A stretch of DNA of 64,000 nucleotides, taken from positions 114,430 through 178,429 of the forward strand of contig MNCI01033649.1 of NCBI GenBank assembly GCA_015680685.1, read 5' to 3'. This DNA comes from Gnetum montanum. Its lineage: Eukaryota > Streptophyta > Gnetopsida > Gnetales > Gnetaceae. The first letter of the stretch is position 1. The number at the start of each line of letters is the position of its first letter. Positions 23,518 to 33,870 of this stretch are shown here, in pieces. The notes below the pieces were generated by a model, which was not told the origin of the DNA, searched no databases, and saw only the letters and a list, made by a program, of their open reading frames with translations. A program made the position numbers and the translations under genes.

Positions 23518-24250
23518 TTAAATAGAAAGATGAAAAGCATTATTGTACAAAAATTCAACATGATACAACAAGTTTTTCCACCTGTTTTCTTGGTCATTGC
23601 ACAAACATCTCAATATGTTTAGCAAGGATTTATTTCTGAAATTCAAGTCTCTATCACTAAAAGTATTCAAAGGAATATCATGCAACTTTACATCTTGGAA
23701 AAAGAAATTTTCAACATGAGAAGCCTCACTCACCTTCATGCATAAAATAAAAGGTGTCATCTTGAAGAACCTATCCACAACAAGAAATATTGCATTATTT
23801 CCACTCTTGGTCTTTGGAATCCCACTCACAAAGTCCATTAACATACTTTTTCATGAACGCTTGGGAATTACAAAGGCATATAATATCCATTCATATCTTT
23901 ATCTCTTTTAAACTTCTAAAAAGTTAAGCACTCCTTCATAAATTTTGAAACTTTTGTTGTTATACCAAGCTAAAAATAGTGCCTACCCACAAGTTCCAAT
24001 GTTTTATCTGTATTCATATGACTTGCCTTAACACTACAATGCTTTTCAAAATTTTTTTTTTTCTAAAATCATAATTAGAAACACATAAATTTCCATTCTT
24101 AAATAACAGTTTATCTTGAATATGATAGTCCCTTCATTGGTCTATCCTACTCATTAATGGCTCTTTGAGACTCCTCCAAACCTATCCACAATTATCATCA
24201 TGCTCATAGAAAGAAGAAAAATCATCCATACCTTCAACATCAGGTACTCT
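23518..24250 (-). pseudogene. Integrase of element B, with internal deletion
   Basis: Reading right to left: a decayed HHCC zinc-finger region (LLFKNGNLCVS, then MNTDKTLELVGRHYF, then KECLTF), then the catalytic core start MDFVSGIPKTKSGNNAIFLV and VVDRFFKMTPFI, then TFSDRDLNFRNKSLLNIL. The first two catalytic aspartates (in MDF and SDRD) are visible. The sequence then jumps to LRCLCNDQENRWKNLLYHVE, so the segment that should carry the HPQTDGQ motif and catalytic Glu is deleted. The tail YNNAFHLSI is the usual YN...H.S motif. The same deletion is in copy 2, so it predates the duplication. Confidence 0.85.
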
Positions 24251-24263
24251 TGTTACATTTCAA

Positions 24264-24448
24264 CCATTAATGGGGTAAAGCTTAAGTTTTAAGATAAATT
24301 ATAGAAACTACTAATGGATTCTAATACCTTGATGTTTACATGAAGAGGTGCTCTATATTTTAGAAATAATTTAGGGCTTACAATTAAAGGAAAATAAATT
24401 TTAGGCCCTAATTCTAATTTCAAGTTCCAAAAATTTAAAGCCAGGTTT
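24264..24448. other. Left end of insert H
   Basis: A short stretch between the integrase start of B and the AAGGT target duplication of A1. Removing A1 joins it to 31230 onward. It is matched at 44587-44771. No coding content. The exact left border of H is uncertain. Confidence 0.45.
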
Positions 24449-24453
24449 AAGGT

Positions 24454-25281
24454 TGATGAGTGGCGAGGTACCCCTACACTCAACCATACGAATATGAACA
24501 TTACATGTGTGATCCGGTCGAACTCCACAGACTAAGTGCCTACACGCCTTATGGAACACTTAAGGTTAATCATTCATTGTCTTCCTAGACTTAGTTGTAG
24601 TTGTCATGGTTGTATGGTTAAGTAAGTCTGAGGTATGTGATTTTTATAATTTTTATGTTTTATCTCCTATGCTAATGAGTTGAAAGGTGAATAGACTAAT
24701 TAACTAACTTTAACTAGCTAACTAAGCTTTAATTAACCTAGCATCAGCATCCGTTCCCAATTACTCTTCACACCCTGAACCAATGCAACCTTGGTTACCA
24801 AACACTATTCATTACTGGGATCACCAAGTGTAACGCACGTGCTCGAAGTGGTCATACTAAATGCACTTAACTATGGGAGAAGGTTTGAGAGAGATTTAAT
24901 GAACTGATAAAACATTTAAATGATAAATGAGAAATAACAGTAAATAAAGTCCTATTTAGCCTAATCCATGCACTACAAGGTTTATCCAAGAAGTTCGTCT
25001 TTATTTCCGTACACAAACATGTGTTCAGGTACAATATTTGCTCTAATAAAGATCCGTTCACTTTGGAGTTCCTACTACGACCACATGGAAATTATTCTAT
25101 CTCTGGATAGGTAAAACTACTAGAGTTTCACTATGGTTTAGCCTAGGATGAGAAACAAGGGAAAGCTACCTCTTATTTATAGACTTGGCGATGCACCGCG
25201 ATATCACATACGCGATATCACAGGGGATGATGCGATATCACGTACACGATATTGCAACCCATGCGATATCACGTCTCATCA
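24454..25281 (-). repeat. 3' LTR of A1 (left)
   Basis: 828 bp, beginning TGATGAGTGGCGAGG and ending GTCTCATCA on the plus strand; TGATGAG and CTCATCA are inverted. It contains a minus-strand TATA box (TATAAATAAGA at 25171-25181) and four GATATC sites at 25198-25273. By eye it differs from its partner LTR at roughly one base in ten near its start. Confidence 0.88.
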
Positions 25282-26891
25282 TACCCCCATGACTAAATGA
25301 AAACTCGTCCTTGAGTTCCTTACAAAATATTGGGAAGGTATGGGATTATTGACTTGAATGGAACTAATGGTGAATGGGATGACATGTGAACGGATCATCA
25401 TTACAAGACATAACAAAACTAGTGTTCACAACAACAAGAGTGAACACCTTATACATTTGACATCAGGCCATATTTGGCAGCTGAGAGAGGAGAGAAGAGA
25501 AAAGAAGTTTATTGTTGCCAATGCCGAGATTGCACCTTTCGTTGTCCATCCGTAAGTGCATCATCAATCTTGTTCCTTGCATAGCTACTTTAGCATCAAT
25601 CCATCCCTCCATATCCAATCCGTTGTTACATGATTGCCATCTGCACACACAACATAGTATTATATTAGCAAGGGTAAATAAATCACAATGCAATTGATAC
25701 CTTGCTTCGGTGTAAGGTCCATTNGGGAAAGAATTTAACTAGTGCACCAAATAGAAATGTCAGTGGATCCTCCCCAAAGCAGGATCATGCCCTTAATGCC
25801 CTAACAAACCCACATTCAAAGAGTCCGTAGGCTCTAGGAATGTTATTTGGAACAAGAGTTAAAGTCTTAACCACAATAATTTACCAGAAAGAAAACGATA
25901 CGTCAACCAAAATATACAATAATGATACAACCAGCAATGAGGTGATTAATGGAGAAAGAAGGATGGAAAGAAGAGAATGGAATGGAATCTCAAGAACAAG
26001 GTGATGTATAGCCCCTTGTGTGTTTAATGATTAATATGATTTGGTAAATCTCATTCCAACTCTGGCCTCAAACAAACCACATCTAGTGACTTCACATCAA
26101 TGCATTCGGCCAATCCATCCATTCAAAGTAATGAGAATGCATGTCCAAAGAGCCACCACCATTCTAACGAACCGAAGAAGGAGATAATGGGAAGCGAGAA
26201 GGGCCTTAGTTAGAGGGAACATTTTTATTTTAGTTCCATAACCAGTGCTTGTAGCCCAAATGATTATTTTATCGAAGGGGTGTGCTTTGAATTCTCACTA
26301 TTTTTTTATATGTGTTTATGCGTGAGAACCACACCATGCGAAGACTTTGTTATTTTTATTAGCTTAGCTTCTAGATAATTGAGTGACATAGGAACGGTAA
26401 GAAAACTCAAAAAGAAAACATCCAAGCACCCAAGAGAATGGCCAACACAAATGCATCAAGTTCCCTTGAAGTCACACCCTTTTCAATCCTTGAGTCCTTA
26501 TTTAGTTTGAGAGATGCCCAATCAACGATTCGTTAATGTTCTTATTATTGAGAAAGGGACTATATAGTTCCAAGCCAAGAGAGACCATAGACTTTTGTGG
26601 ATGTATGGATGAAGTGAACTCATTGCTTATCATATCAAAAGAACATACATTGGTATCAACATCATAACTTAAAGGTAAAAACCAAACATTCGCAATCAAT
26701 AGGAAAATAGTTCATACCATCATAAAGAACACTTAATGGGTGACAAACTGACAATATGGATAACACACACAAGCACACAAAAAATGAAAAATTATAACGA
26801 TGTTGTAAAACAAAAATAAAAAAAGTTAAAGAAATTTGTAAAACAAAAATGTGTAAAAAAAAACTTAAAAAGAACTGAGGGCCTTGAATGA
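25282..26891 (-). other. Non-coding interior of A1, with the single N at 25724
   Basis: No RT, RNase H or integrase motif is visible on either strand where pol should be. A short G-rich purine stretch (ATGGGGGTA, minus strand) abuts the left LTR and could be a weak polypurine tract. At 25724 the only N in the window sits where copy 2 has 250 extra bases (46073-46322). On both sides of the N the two copies align directly. Confidence 0.6.
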
Positions 26892-27890
26892 TTAGCATAG
26901 GTGGCCATCTCCCCCATGATTGAATGGAAAGGGAGAGATCCAAAATAAAGAGCATCTATTTGAATTTCTTAGAAGTGTCCAACTTCTCCCAATTGATGTT
27001 CTTAGATTAAGGGGTGGAAGTCGGTGATACTCATATTCTAATGTATCCATGCCTTCATTATGGGTGTGAGTTGTTCCCCCAGTTCGTTCCATGCATGTTG
27101 ATTGGTTGCGCTTTCGATTAGCTATCAACCATAGGGTGTCCACTTATTGTGTGGTTGCTACATACAGGCATCTTTGTCTCAGATTTTCTAGGGCACACCA
27201 ATTGCATGTAGGAGATGCTGAGCATTCTTCCATGTCATCACCCTCTGAGTCATTGTATGCGATGCACAAAACCTTCTTCTTCTCAATCTTTCCATAAATG
27301 TTTACCTTAGATATCTCTAAGGAAAGATCACGTATCCCTAGGCACACGTCTATTGTACTCAGCCATGCTCTTCCCATTATAATTGGGAAGTCCCCTTTGT
27401 TACCATTGACTTCTATCACTAGGAAATTAGCTAGGTATGACCAACCACACATAGTGGTAATGATGTCCTCCACGAATCCAAAGGGAATGGTGATGGACTA
27501 GTTAGCTAGCTCAAGTTGAATATTTCTCTTCTTGAGTTGGGGTAGGTTCCAGGCTTGATACATTTCTTGTAGGATTAAGTTGACTTCGGAACCTAAGTCA
27601 AGAAGAGCCTTATGAGGTTCGTTCCCAGCGACTTGTAGATAGATTAAGGGACTTCCAAGATCAGAGAATTTCCTAGGAAAGTGGCCTACCTTGATCTAGT
27701 CGGTAACGGTATGTGTTAACATAACCGTATGCGTTAAGCCTTGTTGTTGGTTTGAAGGGAGCTCCAAAGTCTTGTATGTTGGAGGAGCATGCACAGACTC
27801 AACCGCTTGTGGTTGTGAGAGCTTGTTTAGGCTTTTGGTTCTGAAGAAAGGCCTTCTCTTTTTATGGTTGTCAAAACCAACAGCGGGTTA
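26892..27890 (-). pseudogene. Aspartic protease region of A1, broken
   Basis: Homologous to the intact 338-codon frame of A2. The open piece 27473-27144 includes MCGWSYLANFLVIEV and FPIIMGRAWLSTI, the flap-to-C-terminal ILGR.WL motif of retropepsins. Upstream the active-site triplet reads D-L-G where A2 has D-S-G, a Ser to Leu change. The frames 27143-26892 and 26955-26662 are downstream pieces without a recognised domain. In a live element this enzyme cleaves the gag polyprotein. Confidence 0.75.
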
Positions 27891-27894
27891 AAGA

Positions 27895-29300
27895 TTTACG
27901 GCTCTCGTAGTAGTGTGTTGCTACGGTTGAGTGGGGAGTTCCCCTTTCATTGTTGGAGCAGGTGGTAGTGGAACTACCAACGTAAGAGTGGCAAATGAAT
28001 TTGGAGGATGGTATGGATGTGGAGTATCTCCTAGAGGAGAAGAAGTCCTAAAATACTTTCGAACTTGGTAGTGCCATTGTGGGGTTGTGTGACCCATAGA
28101 GTCACTTGGAGAAACTAGCTGTTGCACGTAATAGCCATAAGGATCAGGTTGCTAGTAAGGGTATTGTTGTCTCGGTGGTGGCATCCCCCATGACTGTGGA
28201 TGTTTCCACTACTGATGCTGCCCAATTGGTTGTGGTGGAGTTCCACTTGGATAGTACATTAACAGTTGGTGGAACTATCTCGGGTTACCTTGGGGATAAG
28301 GTAACCTTCGAGGTGCCTGCCGTCTGTTAAGTCTTGGGTTAAGTGCATACACCTCAGACTCTTGTAGATGTGAGATTATTAGACAACATCCCTTAGGATG
28401 TTCATATTGGCAGATTTCACATCCACCATCACTGTCTGTGTCTGAATCCACAACCTCATCGGAGATAGGTATTTTCCCCTTACCCTTGTCATGTGTATGG
28501 ACCGAATCTCTTCGCTTTTTCTTATCATTGGCACTACTTCGTTCCTCCTTACACTCCTCTATGATTTTCAAGACAGTTTCAATTTTACTATCTAAAGAGC
28601 TCCATATCTCATCTACCTTAGCCAATACTTCTGTTGTTATCTTTTGAAGCAGTAAGGTTTTTCTATTCACCAACTCTTCGAGTGGTGACTCATCCTCCTC
28701 ATCACAAAATCACTCCCTTCTTCTAAAGGGAAGGATTGCGGTTATATTCTTCTGTGCTTTCTCTTTTCCGTAGCTCCCCTTATTCTTTGGCTACTTGCTC
28801 CAAAAATTGATGAATTTCATGGGATCTAAGTTCAGATAGTCTCCCTTGGGCATAAGTCCCAAGGGTTCTCCTAGTCTCATGTCTTAGCCCATCTACGAGA
28901 TGGTGGAGTTGATCTTGTTGTGCATAACCATGGCCCGGGTAATGATGTAGCAATCCACAGTATCAGCCCATGGCAGCATCCAAGGGTTCATGAGTACCTT
29001 GCTTCCATCCTTGGATCTGCTTACATAGGTTAGACACTCTAGAGTACATTTGGTATTTATCGTTGAACAACTCTAAATCGTACTCCATCTCCTAATGGTT
29101 TCCGGCTCTAAGGACCAGTACTAACTCTCTACTTCCTTTATGGGTGTCCTAGGAAATAACTTTAATTTTTGCCACTCGTTCTCTATATTTTGCAAGGCGT
29201 AGGCATTGTGGAATGCCTATAAATGATTCTGCGGATTAGCATTGTATCCCCCTTCGAAGCGTGGGATATTATTCATATCTAATCTTTTGATTCGACTATT
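27895..29300 (-). pseudogene. gag capsid and knuckle region of A1, broken
   Basis: The capsid start reads NIPRFEGGYNANPQNHL near 29260, then ALQNIENEWQKLKLFPRT, as in Ty3-type gags (P.F.G..NP..HL..F). Stops and frame changes break the capsid between 29190 and 28690. The piece 28673-28275 is open and carries a knuckle CEICQYEHPKGC, spacing C-X2-C-X3-H-X3-C, shorter than the retroviral CX2CX4HX4C. A proline-rich tail follows (28127-27921). Damage here differs from A2: A1 is open across the knuckle where A2 is shifted, and A2 is open across the capsid. Confidence 0.75.
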
Positions 29301-29341
29301 CTTCTGATGCCTTGTGGGTATTCTAACTACCTCCATAATAT

Positions 29342-30251
29342 CTAGCATACTTTGGGTGGCAAATAGGGGTTCTTCATGGTCATCTCTCTTATGATGTCTA
29401 TGATGTCTACGTTGTTCCCTACTTTCCCTTCGTTCATGCCTTGATTCTCTTGATTGCCCTCGTCCTCTCTCTCAACTCTCTCGTCAAGGTCTCTCATTTC
29501 ATTTACCCTTATTCTCACCGTTATGCTCTTGGTGGCTATGCCCAGATGTGGAAGGAGAGGGTGAATGATGTGATGAAGGGGAAGAATAAGGAGAACCATC
29601 ACCATGACGATGCTTCTTACCTTCTCTTCTGTTTCTACAGCCTCGATCGTGATGATGATCCAAGTGCTTGTCCTTGTCATGTGTTGTTGTTCCCTTAGTG
29701 AACAATTGGCATTCACAGGGATCAGAACCAGTGTTGTGTATCATAGAACATAGGTTCTGATACCTCATCTCCTCACCATCATTAGGAGGGGAAACATCAT
29801 TTGATGGAGGAACCGTTATAAGTGGTTCACCATCTCCGATTTCACTTAAGACATGTGGGATCCCTTTTCCCTTCAACAATGTATGGTGACTCTCCTATCA
29901 TGAGTCCCTTAAACATTGTGTAGCTGTGGGATGATAATCCCTTGTATCTAAATCACCTACAACGTATTCAACAAATAGTTGTGTCATGCAGATCTGTGCA
30001 AGAGCACAGAGGAGCATGTTTGGGACTGAACGATCTGGAGGTACCACTATGTTACCTTGCAAGTCTCTCCATTGCAGTTGTTCATCTTGATGGAGGATAA
30101 AGGTAAAATCAGGTATATACTCATCATGATGAGTATATACTACCCGATGTTGTTGAGGAACTGGCGGTTCACGGTTATGTGTGTTAGACCGCCGACTATT
30201 TCTTGTATCATCCCTAGGTGGTGAATTGCTTTTGTTTGAAGAAGAAGACAT
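29342..30251 (-). pseudogene. gag N-terminal region of A1 (polar, Ser/His-rich)
   Basis: The start MSSSSNKSNSPPRDDTRN at 30251 lies 126 bases after the primer-binding site. The first 117 codons are open, ending DS then TGA TAG. The same frame resumes with LKGKGIPHVLSEIGDGEPLI (29879-29499) and a Ser/His/Pro tract. Copy 2 keeps CGA where copy 1 has the TGA, so this stop is a CpG transition after duplication; the TAG is shared. The frame then shifts to 29716-29342. Plus-strand frames here (29441-29698, 30181-30399) are shadows. Confidence 0.65.
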
Positions 30252-30376
30252 TGTTATTTTATTTAGTGTGCTGATTAACCGTTATATAATTTTTCATTTA
30301 ATTAACCCTAAGGGTTTGTTTAAGCTCCCAACGATGTGGATAATTTTTTATGTTCTACTTAGCACACAAACACTTA

Positions 30377-30396
30377 GTCCCCGACAACGACGCCAA
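30377..30396 (-). other. tRNA-Asp primer-binding site of A1
   Basis: On the minus strand the bases after the 5' LTR read TTGGCGTCGTTGTCGGGGAC. The complement of the plant tRNA-Asp 3' end is TGGCGCCGTTGCCGGGGA. Only two positions differ, both C to T. Confidence 0.82.
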
Positions 30397-31115
30397 TGAT
30401 GAGTGGCGAGGTACACTTACACTCAACCATATGAATACGAGCATTACACATGCGATCCAGTCAAACTCTGTAGACTAAGTGCCTACACACCTTATGGAAC
30501 ACTTAAGGTTAATCATTTGTTGTCTTCCCAGACTTACTTGTAGTTGTCATGGTTGTATGGTTAAGTAAGTCTGAGGTATGTGATTTTTATAGTTTTTATG
30601 TTTTATCTCCTATGCTAATGAGTTGAAGGGTGAAGAGACTAATTAACTAAATTTAACTAACTAACTAAGCTTTAATTAACCTAGCATCAACATCTGTTCC
30701 CACTTACCGTTCACACCCTGAACCAATGCAACCTTGGTTACCAAACGTTATTCGTTGCTGGGATCACCAAGCATAAGGCACGTGCTCGAAGTGATTGTAC
30801 TGAATGCACTTAACTACAGGAGAAAGGTTGAGAGAGATTTAATGAACTAATAAAGCATTTAAATGATAAACAAGAAATAATAGTAAATAAAGTCCTATTT
30901 AGCCTAATCCATGCACTGTAAGGTTTATCCAAGAAGTTCGTCTTTATTTCCATACACAAACATGTGTTCAGGTACAATATTTGCTCGAATAAAGATCTGT
31001 TCACTTTGTAGTTCCTACTGTGGGCACATGGAAATTATTCTATCTCTGGAGAGGTAAAACTGCCATAGTTTTGCTATGGTCTAGCCTAGGATGAGAAACA
31101 AGGGAGAGCCACCTT

Positions 31116-31124
31116 GTATTTATA
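31116..31124 (-). promoter_or_regulatory. TATA box of the A1 5' LTR
   Basis: The minus strand reads TATAAATAC about 100 bases inside the LTR. It is conserved in A2 (51703-51711), in the left LTRs and in the solo LTR (58557-58566). It is the best promoter candidate in this family. Confidence 0.65.
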
Positions 31125-31140
31125 GACTTGGCAGTGCATC

Positions 31141-31213
31141 ATGATATCACGTACACGATATCGTGGGGGACAATGCGATATCGTGTACATGATATCATGG
31201 CCCATGCGATATC
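31141..31213 (-). promoter_or_regulatory. GATATC palindrome ladder upstream of the TATA box
   Basis: Five GATATC cores, most extended to CGATATCG or CGATATCACGT, lie in 73 bp between the LTR start and the TATA box. Similar ladders occur in the A1 left LTR, both A2 LTRs and the solo LTR. A2 left (near 45560) has an extra unit, so the copy number changes. This could be a protein-binding array. Confidence 0.55.
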
Positions 31214-31849
31214 ACGTGCAATCAAAGGTAAAGATTGTAGTATGAATGAAGCTTCAAAACTTAAGTTCAAAGATGTTGCAACAATAATAGATACTTTCTT
31301 AAATATTTGCATAATTTTTCATGACTTTCAAAGATCCATATATTCATGCTTTAAGAATAAGCTAAGGTTTGTCCTACTAAATAAAGCCCAAAGAGGAGAA
31401 AATTCTAGGGATGTTTTAACAAAGATATCACAAAGATTAAAGTCTTGGTGATTGAAATTATTTTCATAAAAGATTTTAAGGCTGAGTATGCAATCTTAAA
31501 ATATTCTACTCAATTGATCACATAAGCTAATGGAATTTTAGCTAGTTCATGGATTTAGTATTTTAGTTTAAATTCAATAATCATGTAGAACACTAAATTA
31601 TAGATCTTATACAAGCTTGATCTTGCTTTGATGAGTGCTCTTTTTATTTGCTAGAGACTATTAAGAAATTGATTCACAAAGCTTCAAGATAAATTTTATC
31701 TCATAAAAGAACTAGCATTAGAGCAAATTGTTGAGCATAGAAAGAAATCATCATTGCAATGAAAAAGATTTGATCCAAATATAAAGAAGGATTTCATCAA
31801 GTGTGTTTGCCATGTTAGCTCATTGAAAACATTTGTATAACTAGAAATT

Positions 31850-33870
31850 AGCTCTATAAGATGGTTCTACTCAACTTTGCCTCATGAGATCAAATCAAAA
31901 GAAAAAATCAAGGTTAGTTCTAACACGTAAGCTATTCCATGATATGATTTTGTAGAGCTAAAAATTGGTTCTATGAAAATGTAATTCTATGAAATGGCTC
32001 TACCATGTTAGCTTTAGCTTATGGTAAAAGATTCATAGAGCCAAAAATAAGTTCTATAAAATGGATCTACCATGTTAACATTATCTTATGGAAAATGATC
32101 CATAGAACCAAAAAGAAGTTTCATGAATTGGCTTTACAAGAAATGCACCAATTAGCTCTACCATGTCAGCACTAGAGAGGGGATGTTGCTTGTATAGCCA
32201 AAATTTGGCTCTAAAAACCAAATTAGAACAAGCTCCATCACATCAACTCTTTTGAAGAATAGATTCGTAGAACCAAAATTTGGCATTATAAACAAGCTCA
32301 CTTTTGGTTTTTCCATGTTATCATCTAAAAAGGACAAGTTTGTAGAACTAAAAAATGGCCCTAAAAAATGGTTCTATGAGCCACGTCATCATTCAGAAAA
32401 GAAGCTTGAACTATAATGTTAATCATAAAGGGAAAAATTAACTCTACAAACAAGTGCAAAATTTTCTCTGCTAGGTTAGCTTTATTCAAATAGAAAGGTT
32501 TCTAGAGGGGAAATTGACTCTATAAATAAGCACATTCTTTTGGCTCTTACATGACAGCTCATTGTATGGTACTAAATTTATAGAACCAAAATCTCGCAAG
32601 TTGATCTACAAAAAATCTCTTCCATTTAAGCTTCATAGTTAGCATGTGTTTGTAGAATCAAAATCTAGTTCTACTAAATAAGGAAAAAGTAGTTCTATGA
32701 GCCATGTCATCATAAAACATAGTGAAGAGCACCCTCAGTAGATCCAAAATTTGGATCTACAAGTGGGTGTATAATTGATTCTACCATGTTAGCTTCTTTG
32801 TGGAATAGATTAGTAGAACCAAACTATGACTATATAACAAGCTCACTTTTCAACTCTACCATGTCATCATTGGAAAGTCAAATTTTTGAACAACCAAAAA
32901 GGACATATTTAAAATGGATCCCTAGGATACCTTAACATGTTAACTTCTTAGAAATAGCATTATTCATAGAGCTAAAATTTATTTCTACATGTAGGTGCAA
33001 AGATCAATTCTTCAATGTTAGCTTATAAAGTCAATTTGTAAAGTGGAAATTCAACTCTATAAAGAAACTCAAAATTAGTTTGGCCACATTGGCTCCTTTG
33101 TAGAAAGATTATGTAGAAGCTAAATTTTATTCTATGAACAAGCTTAAAATAAGTTCTACAAGCCACATTATCTTAGCAGATCTGCTTACCACATCAATTC
33201 CTTGTATGATATTAATTCGTAGAGTCAAAAGATGGTTCTACAAAGAAGCCGTGCTACATTAGCTCATTTTGTAGAGCAAATTTTTAGAGAACAAAAATAG
33301 TCCTACAAATAAGCTCATTTTCAACTCTGTCACATTAGTATCTACTACATCATTTCACTTGTAGAGCTAGTTCATAGAATAAACTTTCATTCTATGAGCA
33401 AGTGTCATGTCAGTTCTACCACATCAACTTCAATCATGTTAGCACACTCATAGAGTCAATTCCTAGAACTAGATTTTCTTTCTATGAATAAGCTTAAAAT
33501 TGATTCTACAATCAAAGTTATTAGAGTGTATTGAGGAAAGCTTATATGTAGAACTAGAATTCAGCACTCAAAAGCAAGTGTGAAAGAACTCTACCACATC
33601 ATCCTATGAGCAGAGTAGGTTTGTAGAATTGAAAAATGGCTCTATGAAACATTTCTACACATGAACTCTATGAATAAGCCTTGCTACTTTAGCTCCTTTG
33701 TAGAGTGGATTCATAAAGAAAAAATTGGTCCTATGAATAAACTTTAGAAGTAGTCCACAAGCCACACCAAAGCTCATTCCAAACCCACCAAGGATTCTAA
33801 GCTTGATTTGTTCATGTACACGTTACATTTTAATATAGCTCAACATGTTTTAGAACCAAAAAATATGATG
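31850..33870. repeat. Array of inverted-repeat cores (TAGAACCAAAA-TTTGGTTCTA type), copy 1
   Basis: More than 15 variants of a ~21-nt inverted repeat recur every 65-100 bp. Examples: 31953, 32193 (TATAGCCAAAATTTGGCTC), 32268, 32653, 32739 (10-bp arms TAGATCCAAA and TTTGGATCTA around one A, perfect), 32814, 32967 and 33220. Between cores a second conserved phrase appears: CTACCATGTTAGCTC or a variant, then TTTGTAGAATAGATTCGTAG. Each unit can thus fold on itself. Short open frames such as 33808-33996 have no recognisable domain and follow from the repeat. It resembles no transposon domain I know. Confidence 0.75.

Larger units (their letters stand above)
24454..31224 (-). mobile_element. Element A1: Athila/Tat-like gag-protease LTR element
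   Basis: Two 828-bp LTRs begin TGATGAG and end in a CATCA-type terminus (imperfect in the right copy), with TSD AAGGT at 24449-24453 and 31225-31229. It is transcribed leftward. The PBS is complementary to tRNA-Asp and abuts the right LTR. The interior (5.1 kb) codes a polar gag N-terminus, a Ty3-type capsid, a knuckle region and an aspartic protease. RT, RNase H and integrase are absent; about 1.6 kb of apparently non-coding sequence replaces them. It is a non-autonomous derivative or a pol-deleted element. The tRNA-Asp PBS and the shortened knuckle spacing suggest the Athila/Tat group. Inserted in H before the duplication. Confidence 0.85.
30397..31224 (-). repeat. 5' LTR of A1 (right)
   Basis: 828 bp, starting TGATGAGTGGCGAGG on the plus strand and ending at 31224 just before AAGGT. 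Transcription would run leftward: U3 is short (31224 to about 31090) and R/U5 long. It carries the TATA box at 31116-31124 and the GATATC ladder at 31141-31213. Confidence 0.88.

Noticed and set aside
25358-25697. Overlapping open frames on both strands inside A1
   Set aside because: They lie in the non-coding interior, have no recognisable motif, and are not kept open at the equivalent place in A2.
31128-31451. 107-codon plus-strand frame crossing the right end of A1
   Set aside because: It spans the LTR end and the target duplication, so it cannot be an ancestral gene. Its start is only the GATATC ladder read as protein.
31850-33870. CRISPR-like array
   Set aside because: Repeats are degenerate, spacing is irregular and the spacer positions are themselves conserved; the surroundings are plant retrotransposons.
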